A DNA stretch of 16,893 nt from Caldisericaceae bacterium (lineage in GTDB: Bacteria; Calditrichota; Calditrichia; Calditrichales; Calditrichaceae). Every line of letters begins with the position of its first letter. Position 1 is the first letter of the stretch. The stretch covers positions 1-16,893 of the forward strand of contig JAGHBR010000505.1 of the NCBI GenBank assembly GCA_021160885.1, read 5' to 3'. Shown here piece after piece: positions 10,101 to 16,187 of this stretch. The position numbers were made by a program, and so were the translations under genes. The notes below the pieces were generated by a model. The model made no database searches, was not told the origin of the DNA, and saw only the letters and a list, made by a program, of their open reading frames with translations.

Positions 10101-10457
10101 GGAGCTACTAAATCTGAACAGACCAATTTCAATCTGTCGCTCAGTTACTCCAGAACACAGGGCTTTCGCATTCCTATCTGGCCATTTAATAATAAAAAAT
10201 TGAAGAATGAGATCAACTTCAATCTAACCTTTGACGCTTCTTCCAGCAAAACCTATCAGCGTCAATTCGGAGAGAAAAAGTTTGTGGAAAAACAGAGCAA
10301 CAGCAACTGGAAATTGCGTCCGGCGGCTACTTACCGCTTTAGCTCGCGTGTGCAGGGCAGCCTGTTCTACGAAACGGGCGCTTCCAAAAACAAAATTTCT
10401 GGTAAATACTCGTACAACGAATTTGGAATTACGGTAAATATTGCCATAAGAGATTAA
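4146..10457 (+). CDS. sprA: SprA/Sov-family giant outer-membrane translocon (T9SS pore)
   Basis: A 2103-aa homologue of SprA (Sov), the very large beta-barrel pore through which type IX cargo crosses the outer membrane in Bacteroidota; those homologues are about 2400 aa. Seen: a signal peptide with a long basic n-region and a probable cut after A38 (SAFA|Q); SprA-type N-terminal blocks with SIEAGN (252-257), the GLFGLKA and NRYFF motifs; DGVAYIDDFEAS around Y800-S807; and an alternation of amphipathic strands through to the C-terminus. Asp/Asn-rich loops at 957-987 and 1023-1034 (DLDGDGQLS) look calcium-binding. Residues 1722-1760 form an unusual Lys/Arg/Glu-rich insert. An in-frame TGA directly before the ATG rules out a longer form; no good Shine-Dalgarno precedes it. 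A 12-nt gap separates it from the cyclase gene, which suggests co-transcription. The family call is strong; partners other than PorV-like proteins are not in the window. Confidence 0.93.
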   Translation: MGNEKDLKKYLVLKNNLLHWKQNIVLLAILLFSLSAFAQIGIRVPPPPKTVRLFEPAIEGMAKLKYDSTLFFKRPNVFRRQVTMDSTARFISFSEVIDGTDIFLPAVVDLETYVKLRLKYDTQKLWRQAVTYQFGQQTESGFGAIKLDIPLHIKSKTFTRIFGSDRIGLRVTGNISFDLSGRSEKRSGSAISALENQNTFSPRFKQTQQFTVEGKIGEKVTVSVEQNSEATVDIENTLKLRYDGDEDEIVQSIEAGNISLSLPATKYVIFGGSNKGLFGLKANLQMGNLYMTTIASLEKGQQQELTISGSAKESNTTIRDYEFIKNRYFFIDNFYRDRFEDGLKDDPQTFSFVAGTEILQLEVWVSTSYADDGVRRGVATIDPWSYLDADLKYQNIDLDTVQTDERTKQTGYFRQLQEGKDYFYDKYRGFFWLNQGIENNQILAVAYATAQAFSDPNVPTVGTLSETLQDTSQVVILKLIKPRQMQPSYDETWPLMMRNVYFLGGTNIEKDGFELRIENNVNGTHQIYPEGSDKTYLNLLDLDLLDENGNRVEGGDEKVDYNPYIIDFKNGILIFPCLQPFNPEKGSRFEGRLPEKDLVDMYRLNNSNSSEFVKRSKFEIIVTSKSTKSTFDLGFYVLEGSEVVTLGGRTLTRDKDYLIDYFTGQLTLLSAEAKRSSSNIQIKYERANLFQLDKKTIFGTRLEYRFWNKSFIGFTALYMNKSTLDQRVRVGQEPFRNFVWDINASFDFEPRFITRALDKLPIVETNADSRIEIEGEFAQVLPNPNTLNSNSTGDKDGVAYIDDFEASKRTTTLGIRYRTWSMASAPVIIPRLGDQPIHVLDADKARAHIVWFNPYRQVPIKDIWPNRDVNAQTGQTTDVLGIDIWRDKGSDPDSAWAGIMRSTASFANQEKTKYIELWILGNQGTVHIDIGQISEDWYVRGKNVRGEDSYGSLNTEDKNNNGLLEEEEDVGLDGIPNGNPGDDPYDNWREPQLNAWNRYDGVLYDGINGTEGNSQSREAHYPDTEDLDGDGQLSTINSYFEYTFSLDENNPDENARRWLVGSTEKGWRQFRIPLKEFTRAINDPDTTFQQIMNVRLWFSDLPEEERTRILIATFDFVGNEWEESGIANDEKSRFVKNDSVFTLAVYNTEENVEEIPGGPEPYHSPPGVTGVRDRITRAMSKEQSLVMRFFGLQPGQLAEARKQLYQKVSLVDYKKLKLFVHGDRMLPAEPPEYNESGIPQSEPSPIRFYLRFGSDDKNYYEYGQDIYAHWHPDNKIEIDLDALAAIKSIDSLNIGTVDSLVYFKKLPGKVEAYYKAAGKPSLNTIRYFVIGVKHRGDEPGRSNTPFTGEVWLDELRLSDVRKVKATAMRLSTNMKFADVFRFNAQWESKDADFHNVSKQFGSGNTDERQNYSAKLYLHKFLPDFLDLSIPIDARASFSRSIPKYVTNTDQLTHYQNDTFTKKLKSLLGLRKLPDELQTITNKSEVFGIGTTIKKRSKSKFWLLRYTLDGMTLDVDYSKKKSSNWETAFNRSELFKESFVYSIPFGRNNSIEPFKFLKNVPLLKKLSTQKFYYTPSNASFNLSISDNKRELLRRSTPKLNVTKNLNTSRSFRLNYKMFNSLDFSYSRNYTSDADVKGYTYKKLINRIFSKGDFGLDTNIRQQFQSNYKPTFTRWLKPSFTFSSNFSYQVVMPNEYKNASNSINKRLDLNFNPGEFIKSIYTPKKKSTHTRRPTASRRRRSIRKKAEDQKTTELTEKKEEKKGFSFPNPLIWVYNTIASWSNVRTSISQDNRVQHRYLAGMPNWRYQFGFSRSPGIPQDSTLDVNLVGPVESKTLSVRTSTSFKIMSNVRASLTHDLRSQESRSDYGKSGSGSKSTSYFFMGDDPKAKFHGLTSINALIPDWNVQVSGLEKMFFFPKFARSVSLTHAHTSKYTENLTLKLGGGFLPSTQTFTNAWQPLVGLNISTKWGVTGTARFTSTTNFSYSNSGGATKSEQTNFNLSLSYSRTQGFRIPIWPFNNKKLKNEINFNLTFDASSSKTYQRQFGEKKFVEKQSNSNWKLRPAATYRFSSRVQGSLFYETGASKNKISGKYSYNEFGITVNIAIRD

Positions 10458-10469
10458 CTTGGAGTCATC

Positions 10470-11357
10470 ATGAAATGGATTAGAATCATTTTTTTTATTT
10501 TAATTTTGCAGAGTTTTTTGTTTGCTCAGTTTAACGGGCAACGCGCCTTTCAATATCTGGTTAAACAGGTGGCTTTTGGGCCTCGTAACCCCAACAGTCA
10601 GGGACATCAGGCCTGCTTAAAATTTCTGGAACAGAAACTGAAACAACAGGCCGACACGGTCCTTTTGCAATCCTTTGACTGGTACGATGCCCATCACAAA
10701 AAGACTTTGCGCCTGACTAATGTGATTGCACGCTTCCAACCAGAAAAAAAACGACGCATTTTTCTGGCGGCGCACTGGGATACCCGCCCGCGGGCCGACC
10801 ATGATAAGCCTGAAAACCAGGACAAACCAATTCCTGGCGCTAATGATGGCGCCAGCGGCGTGGCCATTTTGCTGGAAATTGCCAATGTGTTACAAAAACA
10901 ACCGCCAACCAATGTGGGCGTTGATTTAGTTTTGTTTGATGGCGAGGATTACGGCCGCCAGGGGCATTTAGAAGAGTACTTTTTAGGTTCGCGCTACTTT
11001 GCCAAACAATACCAAAAATTGAAATTTAAACATGAGTTCGGTATTTTAATCGACATGGTTGGCGATGCAAACTTAAACATTAAACGAGAAGGATACTCAG
11101 TCAAAAATTTACCATGGCTTGTAGATCGTGTCTGGAAAACAGCTCAGAATATGGGCTATTACGAGTTCAGCGATCAATTTTTGGGCTACGTGGATGACGA
11201 CCATGTGCCTCTTCTGGAAGCCGGCATTCCTTGTATTGACATCATCGATTTTGAATATCCGTACTGGCACACTCTGGAGGACACGCCGGACAAATGCAGC
11301 CCTCAAAGTTTGAGTGTTGTTGGTCAGGTTTTACTGGAAGTGCTGTATGAACAATAG
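10470..11357 (+). CDS. M28-family glutaminyl-peptide cyclotransferase-like enzyme, exported
   Basis: A 295-aa exported zinc enzyme. The best match is to glutaminyl cyclases of the M28 fold, which convert an N-terminal Gln of a protein to pyroglutamate. Seen: signal peptide 1-19 (SFLFA|Q, so its own mature end would be Gln20); HWDTR (H102); GANDGASG with D126; FDGEDYG with E159-D160 at the GEE position of human QC; GSRYFA (173-178); LIDMVGD (D195); DDHVPLLEAGIP (243-254); and YWHT with W266-H267. The last two blocks and GSRYFA resemble animal and Bacteroidota QCs more than ordinary M28 aminopeptidases. The expected Zn ligands are D126, D160 and H267, by alignment from memory. GGAG (10461-10464) lies 5 nt before the ATG. 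It follows sprA by 12 nt and overlaps prmA. An aminopeptidase activity is the main alternative. Confidence 0.85.
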   Translation: MKWIRIIFFILILQSFLFAQFNGQRAFQYLVKQVAFGPRNPNSQGHQACLKFLEQKLKQQADTVLLQSFDWYDAHHKKTLRLTNVIARFQPEKKRRIFLAAHWDTRPRADHDKPENQDKPIPGANDGASGVAILLEIANVLQKQPPTNVGVDLVLFDGEDYGRQGHLEEYFLGSRYFAKQYQKLKFKHEFGILIDMVGDANLNIKREGYSVKNLPWLVDRVWKTAQNMGYYEFSDQFLGYVDDDHVPLLEAGIPCIDIIDFEYPYWHTLEDTPDKCSPQSLSVVGQVLLEVLYEQ

Positions 11358-12198
11358 ATGGATTTCCGTTACAGTATTAGCCGCGCCATTTTATCTTGAA
11401 GCCCTTTCGGCTTCGCTTTTTGCAGCAGGCGCCGAGGGCATTAAGGAAGAAGATAACCAGTTCACCATTTTTTTTGCCGATCAGACCTGGAACCAGGATC
11501 TGTATTTGTTGCTGTTGAAGTGGTTTAAGGAAGTCATTCCCGATTTTGATGAATCGCGACTGGTGATTGAAACGCGGCAGCAGGAAAACTGGCTGGAAAA
11601 GTGGAAACAGGGATTTAAACCATTCAAAGTAGGAAAGCGGATTGTAGTGCTGCCCGATTGGGAAGATTACCAGCCCGCATCGGCTGAAATCGTTTTGAAA
11701 ATAGCTCCCAAAATGGCCTTTGGTACCGGGCATCATGAAACCACGCAGCTATGTTTGCAGGTCATGGAACGCTATTATCAACCAGACATGCGTTTGTTGG
11801 ATGCCGGAACAGGTAGTGGTATTTTAAGCATTTTTGCCGCTAAATTGGGTGGGCGTCAAATTTTAGGCATTGACAACGATCCCCAGGCGATTGAAAATGC
11901 CAGGGAAAACGCTGAATTGAACGGTGTGACTGACCACGTTCAGTTTGAAGTGCGGGATGTGCAACAGCTGGCCTCTGGAAATTTTGATTTTATTGTGGCT
12001 AACATCAATCGCAATGTCTTATTGAAAATTTCCGATAGCCTGGTCAGGGCTTTGGCCCGGAATGGTTTGTTGGTGCTGTCTGGCATTTTAAAAACAGATC
12101 AGGAAATGGTGGAAAAAAACTATTGCCAAAAAGGGCTGTCACTCTTAGAGCGCAACAGTTTGAATGAGTGGCTGGCATTGATCTTTAAAAAGGAATAA
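11347..12198 (+). CDS. prmA: Ribosomal protein L11 methyltransferase
   Basis: A 283-aa cytosolic class I methyltransferase that uses S-adenosylmethionine to methylate ribosomal protein L11. Seen: NWLEKWK (81-87), the PrmA signature AFGTGHHETT (124-133), the SAM-binding motif I LDAGTGSGIL (151-160), the acidic end of strand 2 at GIDND (174-178), and ANINRNVL (218-225) at the catalytic loop. The length is normal for the family. The start at 11347 overlaps the end of the cyclase gene by 11 nt and has GGAAG just upstream. An ATG at 11314 is in frame but would extend further into the cyclase gene and add a non-conserved stretch. Translational coupling on both sides is likely. The family call is very firm. 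Confidence 0.95.
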   Translation: MNNRWISVTVLAAPFYLEALSASLFAAGAEGIKEEDNQFTIFFADQTWNQDLYLLLLKWFKEVIPDFDESRLVIETRQQENWLEKWKQGFKPFKVGKRIVVLPDWEDYQPASAEIVLKIAPKMAFGTGHHETTQLCLQVMERYYQPDMRLLDAGTGSGILSIFAAKLGGRQILGIDNDPQAIENARENAELNGVTDHVQFEVRDVQQLASGNFDFIVANINRNVLLKISDSLVRALARNGLLVLSGILKTDQEMVEKNYCQKGLSLLERNSLNEWLALIFKKE

Positions 12199-13130
12199 TG
12201 CTTGTGAGCGGTAAACCACTGGCCGTTATTGATCTTGGCTCACATTCGACTTTGCTGTTGATTGCCCAAATGGAAGGCAACCGATTACAGGTTTTGAATG
12301 AAGATTTCGCTATTACCCGGCTGGGGCAGGGCCTGAATGAAAGCAAAAAATTGAGCAAAGAACGGCAAGTTGCTACCTTGCAGGTCTTGCAACACTTTAA
12401 ACAGAAAGCCGAAGCCCACAGCTGCCAGTCGATTCAGGTGATTGCTACCGAAGCCCTGCGTAGAGCGCTCAATGCCGATGAATTTATCCGTCAGATTGAG
12501 CAGGAATTGCAACTTCCCGTTTCGGTTTTAAGTCCGCAACAGGAAGCCACCTGCAGTTATCTGGGCGCCATTTCGGTCATTGAAAATTTTAAAAATAAAC
12601 GATTTACGGTCATCGATGTTGGCGGAGGCAGCACGGAAATTACCCTGGGCCAGGGGCAGGAAATTGTGAAACATGCTTCGCTGCCGGTTGGCGCCTCCCG
12701 ACTGGCCGAGGCCATGGATTTTAAGGTTAAACTGGGCAGTAGTGATCGCATGGGCTTGATGCAGATTGTGAAGATTGAATTGGAAAAAATTGCCTTCTGG
12801 AATGAAATTGATTCCAGCAGAGTTTTAGTGGGTTCCGGCGGGACGGTTACCACACTGGCCGCCATTCATCATGGCATGGAACGTTACGACGCGCAACGTA
12901 TTAGCCAGACCGTACTGGAGCGCGAGCAAATCTGGAAGTTGTATTACCAGATTAATGACCTTGATCTGGAGGAACGACTAAAGCTGCCCGGCCTGGAAGC
13001 AGGCAGAGAAGATGTGATTACTTATGGAACGATCATCTACCTGACCATCATGGAACTGCGTCAGTTACCTTGGATTCGTGTTTCGGCCCGCGGGGTGAGG
13101 TTTGGGTATTTGATAAAGAAGGATTGGTGA
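12198..13130 (+). CDS. Ppx/GppA-family phosphatase (exopolyphosphatase or pppGpp phosphohydrolase)
   Basis: A 310-aa protein of the ASKHA fold, matching the short form that has only the two core domains. Members remove terminal phosphate from polyphosphate or convert pppGpp to ppGpp; the sequence does not decide between these. Seen: phosphate-1 loop VIDLGSHST (10-18), ATEALRRA (83-90), catalytic-type Glu116 in SPQQEA, phosphate-2 loop DVGGGSTE (140-147), PVGASRL (163-169), and GSGGTVTTLAAI. The usual GSNS of the first loop reads GSHS here (His at residue 15 in place of Asn). The start ATG shares one base with the prmA stop (TAATG), with AAGGA just before, so the two genes are probably coupled. 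It ends the sprA run. Confidence 0.92.
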   Translation: MLVSGKPLAVIDLGSHSTLLLIAQMEGNRLQVLNEDFAITRLGQGLNESKKLSKERQVATLQVLQHFKQKAEAHSCQSIQVIATEALRRALNADEFIRQIEQELQLPVSVLSPQQEATCSYLGAISVIENFKNKRFTVIDVGGGSTEITLGQGQEIVKHASLPVGASRLAEAMDFKVKLGSSDRMGLMQIVKIELEKIAFWNEIDSSRVLVGSGGTVTTLAAIHHGMERYDAQRISQTVLEREQIWKLYYQINDLDLEERLKLPGLEAGREDVITYGTIIYLTIMELRQLPWIRVSARGVRFGYLIKKDW

Positions 13131-13140
13131 AGATGATTTT

Positions 13141-13190
13141 GAATTACGAATTACGAATGGGGAGTTACGAACTAAGAAATACGAATTAAT
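13141..13190. repeat. Degenerate heptanucleotide tandem repeat (AATTACG-type)
   Basis: TACGAA occurs at 13145, 13152, 13166 and 13180, spaced 7, 14 and 14 nt. The stretch is therefore an array of seven-base units, consensus near ATTACGA, in which alternate units have decayed. It lies between the Ppx/GppA stop and the lipoprotein start. No convincing stem-loop terminator or promoter is visible in this 134-nt gap. Confidence 0.6.
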
Positions 13191-13264
13191 GAAGACAGTA
13201 ACAATATTAAGTTAAGATTGGCGTAAAGAAGGTGTTTGATTCTTAATAATAAAATGGAGAGAAG

Positions 13265-13753
13265 ATGATTAACAAATTCTATTTTCTGTTAATATTCATT
13301 TTAAGCTTTTCGATGTTCTGGCAATGCGATAATGGCACAGGACCTGAAAAAAAAGAAAAGAATGTGCCGGGGAGAATTCTCTGGGTTGATGTTCCTGATA
13401 GCATAGCTATTCCGCCAGCTGGTTATTTTAATAAAGCGCTGGTTACGGCTGCTGTCCAGGATTCCAATGGGTTAGATGACGTGGATTCGGTTTACTTCTA
13501 TTCAAAAAAACCGGATGGCAGCCTGGCTAATGAGGGAAGGCCGCTGGTAATGGTGGATAACGGCAAGCCCTTCAATATAAATGATCCCTGGCAACAGGCC
13601 GGCGACGAACAGGCGGGCGACGGAATTTATTCGCTGACTATTTTAATCGATAACAGCGCCCAGCCCGGCCGTTACATTTTTACTTTTTACATGCGCGACA
13701 AAGCTGGTAATTTGTCAAACAGTATGGTTGATTCAATTGAGGTGGTGCCGTAA
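13265..13753 (+). CDS. Small exported lipoprotein with one Ig-like domain
   Basis: A 162-aa protein with a hydrophobic signal (residues 5-18) followed by C21, presumably the lipid-modified Cys; the box reads FWQ-C, which lacks the usual small residue at -1. A short polar, charged linker (22-34) leads to one beta-sandwich-like domain: DSNGLDDVDSVYF (66-78), GDEQAGDGIYS (113-123) and RDKAGNLSN (144-152). This pattern is common in Ig/cadherin-like modules of exported FCB proteins. GGAG (13256-13259) lies 5 nt before the ATG. Its stop shares one base with the start of the propeller gene (TAATG), so the two are probably made together and the lipoprotein may anchor or assist its neighbour. No enzymatic motif is seen. 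Function unknown. Confidence 0.8.
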   Translation: MINKFYFLLIFILSFSMFWQCDNGTGPEKKEKNVPGRILWVDVPDSIAIPPAGYFNKALVTAAVQDSNGLDDVDSVYFYSKKPDGSLANEGRPLVMVDNGKPFNINDPWQQAGDEQAGDGIYSLTILIDNSAQPGRYIFTFYMRDKAGNLSNSMVDSIEVVP

Positions 13754-15228
13754 TGAAATTAAAATTATTTAGTCTGATTTTTGTTCTGGCCATTGTGGGC
13801 AGTCAGTTGCTGGCCCAGGCCATGTTGAAAAAATCGTTTTCCCTGGCCCAAGACGAACATCCCTTTGCCAATACGCTTTACGGTAATGGTATAGTGGATA
13901 TTGTCAGTAAGGATTCCGTGGTCTGGATTGCGACCGGTTACGGCTTAAGTAAGGCCGTGTTTAATCCGCAGACCAACGACTGGAGCTGGCAAAGCTTTAC
14001 CGAAAAAGATTACAAAGGTAAGGGCGGCGTTTCCGCCTTTGGCTACATGGATGAGCAAACCTTCTGGATCGCCACGGCCTTTGACACCATGACCCAAGCA
14101 TCGGATGAAAGTTTGCCTGCCGGTAGTGGGCTAAGTTACACGCGCGACGGCGGCAAAACCTGGGTTCATGTGCCGCAACCGGTTGACAGTGTCAATGAAC
14201 CTAATTATGCGCCGACTACCACGGTCATTCAAAATTTAATTTACGATCTGGCCTTTATTGACAGCGCCATCTGGATTGCCAGTTTTGGCGGCGGCTTACG
14301 CCGTTCAGATGACATGGGTAAGAGCTGGCGGGTGGTCACCACAGACGGTAAATTTTTCTCCAGCTTACAAAACTTAAATCATCGCGCCTTTTCCTTGCTT
14401 GCTGTAAACGATACGCTTTGGGTGGGCACGGCCGAAGGCATTAGTAAATCAAGCGACAATGGCCAGACCTGGGAGCGATTTGTTTTTGATGCCCAAAATC
14501 CTAACACCATTTCCGGCAACTTTGTGGTGGCTCTGGCCTACCAGCCGGCGGCCAATGCGGTGTGGGCGGCCACCATCCAGGCGGAAGACACCAGCGAGTT
14601 CCGGGCGGTTAGCGTAACCTACAATGGCGGTAAAACCTGGCAGCGTAAACTTGTGGAAGAAGATATTTTTGCCCACAACTTTGCCTTTTACGGACAGGAA
14701 GCTTTTGTGGCGGCCGACAAAGGCCTGTACCACTACCTGCCCGAAAAAGACGAGTGGGAAATCATTACTGATATTCAGGATTTTCAATCCGGCAATGAAA
14801 TTTTTCAACCGGAATATTACTCAGTAAATGTGCAAAGCTGGAAGAATTTTGATTTTGTCTGGCTGGGCAATGCCGACGGGCTGGCCGTTAAAGCCTTAGG
14901 GGATGCCACGGCACAGTGGCGTGTTTTCCGTTCCTTTGTCTCTACCAAAATACGAAAAGAACCGGCAGTTTACGCTTATCCCGTTCCTTTTTCACCCAGC
15001 CGTCATCTTTATGTGCGTTTTGAATACGATTCTGACCAGTCGCTGGATGAACCCATTCGTATTTACGATTTTGCCATGGACCTGGTCAAAGAAATTCCGC
15101 AAAGCAACTTAAAACCCAAATGGGATGGCACCAATTTTAAGGGCGATGTGGTGGCCAGCGGAGTTTATTTTTTCCGCGCCAAAGTAAATGGCAAAGTTAC
15201 CTGGGGTAAAATAGTCGTTGTCAATTAA
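13753..15228 (+). CDS. Exported beta-propeller protein with FlgD-like / T9SS type A C-terminal domain
   Basis: A 491-aa exported protein. Seen: signal peptide 1-21 (SQLLA|Q, so mature Gln22); a propeller of repeated WIAT/WVGT-type strands (57-61, 174-177, 223-226, 370-372); and four Asp-box turns, RDGGKTW (131-137), DDMGKSW (186-192), SDNGQTW (234-240) and YNGGKTW (290-296). From about 402 to the end is an Ig-like domain with AYPVPFSP, IRIYDF, WDG, VASGVYFF and the final GKIVVVN. This is the pattern of FlgD-like / type A sorting domains, although the usual Asn of NPF is Val here. Such domains target cargo to T9SS in Bacteroidota, and SprA- and PorV-type genes lie nearby. It is therefore a candidate cargo, anchored on the surface or released. 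The blade repeats suggest ligand or polymer binding; no catalytic site is evident. GAGG lies about 10 nt before the start. Confidence 0.85.
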   Translation: MKLKLFSLIFVLAIVGSQLLAQAMLKKSFSLAQDEHPFANTLYGNGIVDIVSKDSVVWIATGYGLSKAVFNPQTNDWSWQSFTEKDYKGKGGVSAFGYMDEQTFWIATAFDTMTQASDESLPAGSGLSYTRDGGKTWVHVPQPVDSVNEPNYAPTTTVIQNLIYDLAFIDSAIWIASFGGGLRRSDDMGKSWRVVTTDGKFFSSLQNLNHRAFSLLAVNDTLWVGTAEGISKSSDNGQTWERFVFDAQNPNTISGNFVVALAYQPAANAVWAATIQAEDTSEFRAVSVTYNGGKTWQRKLVEEDIFAHNFAFYGQEAFVAADKGLYHYLPEKDEWEIITDIQDFQSGNEIFQPEYYSVNVQSWKNFDFVWLGNADGLAVKALGDATAQWRVFRSFVSTKIRKEPAVYAYPVPFSPSRHLYVRFEYDSDQSLDEPIRIYDFAMDLVKEIPQSNLKPKWDGTNFKGDVVASGVYFFRAKVNGKVTWGKIVVVN

Positions 15229-15243
15229 AGCATGGACGGAGCA

Positions 15244-16179
15244 ATGAAAACTACAATTATTCTAATCACAATTTCAGTACTTTTGTTTTTCGGTTTGAAT
15301 TTTGGCGCCAATTCCAATGGCGGTTACGCCGGAGCTTTTATGCGTCTGGGGCTGGGCGCCCGTCACCTGGCTTTGGGCAACAGTTCTGTGGCTGCGCCGG
15401 TCGATGCCTATTCATTTTATTACAACCCGGCTTTAAGCGCACTGCAACAAAAAAGGATGTTTACCCTGTCGCACCGTTTTATGGCGCTGGATCGCAAGTT
15501 CGATTTTATCGGCTTTGCCACGCCTATTCCGCCTGGTGCAGGTTTTAGTGTGGGCTGGATTCACAGCGGAGTGGGCGACATTCAGGGCTACAATATGATT
15601 GGAGAACAAACGGGCAGTATTGACCACAATCTGAATGCCATCTACTTTAATTTTTCACGCCTTTTTAATAAAAAGCTGGCTGTGGGGTTGACCATTAAAC
15701 ACATTCGCGAAGATCTTGATTTTGGTTCGGACAGCTACAATGCTAGCGGTTGGGGCTGGGATTTTGGTCTGGCCTATGTTTTAAATGAAAAGCTGACGCT
15801 GGCCGCCAGTTTGCGCGATGTGGGCTCAAAACTTACCGCCAATACCGAAAAATTGTTCGAATTTGGAGGGACAACGGTTTTCAACTTCCCCAAAATCTGG
15901 AGCGTGGGAGCCACTTACCAAACGCCTTTGCCCTGGTTGCGTATGAATTACGCCTTTAGCGGAACTTCGTACGAAAAAAGTCAGCACCTGGGGCTGGAAG
16001 CCACTTACCACAAAATTCTGGCCTTGCGTTTGGGCTACAATAAAGATCAATTTACTTTTGGCGCGGGCATGGGATTTAAAATCTGGAAATATTTTACCAC
16101 TCTGGATTACGCCTTGGTGCCATCGGTAGTGGATGAAGGCGCCAGTCATGTATTTTCCTGGCAATTTTATCTGAATTAG
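15244..16179 (+). CDS. PorV/PorQ-family outer-membrane beta-barrel protein (first of two)
   Basis: A 311-aa FadL-like outer-membrane barrel of the PorV/PorQ family. Seen: signal peptide 1-22 (cut probably after GA, giving Asn at the mature end rather than Gln); the family's N-terminal block GAFMRLGLGARHLALGN followed by the YYNPALSAL element (59-67); then regularly alternating amphipathic strands to a C-terminal strand ending WQFYLN. PorV proteins bind SprA and carry T9SS cargo to the cell surface; PorQ works in cargo release and attachment. Which role applies is not clear. I chose the ATG at 15244 because the signal peptide begins there and GGA/GGAG lies just before; an ATG at 15232 would add four residues without a ribosome binding site. 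The gap to the propeller gene is 15 nt, which suggests one operon. Confidence 0.85.
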   Translation: MKTTIILITISVLLFFGLNFGANSNGGYAGAFMRLGLGARHLALGNSSVAAPVDAYSFYYNPALSALQQKRMFTLSHRFMALDRKFDFIGFATPIPPGAGFSVGWIHSGVGDIQGYNMIGEQTGSIDHNLNAIYFNFSRLFNKKLAVGLTIKHIREDLDFGSDSYNASGWGWDFGLAYVLNEKLTLAASLRDVGSKLTANTEKLFEFGGTTVFNFPKIWSVGATYQTPLPWLRMNYAFSGTSYEKSQHLGLEATYHKILALRLGYNKDQFTFGAGMGFKIWKYFTTLDYALVPSVVDEGASHVFSWQFYLN

Positions 16180-16187
16180 GAGTCAGT

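Noticed and set aside
11314..11346. Earlier in-frame ATG for prmA
   Set aside because: It would add residues with no PrmA similarity and extend the overlap with the cyclase gene; 11347 gives the normal family length.
13218..13249. Sigma-70-like promoter (TTGGCG with TAATAA) before the lipoprotein gene
   Set aside because: The spacing is 20 nt to the best -10-like box and neither hexamer is convincing in AT-rich DNA.
15232..15243. Earlier ATG for the first PorV-like protein
   Set aside because: It adds four residues before the signal peptide and has no ribosome binding site; 15244 is better placed.
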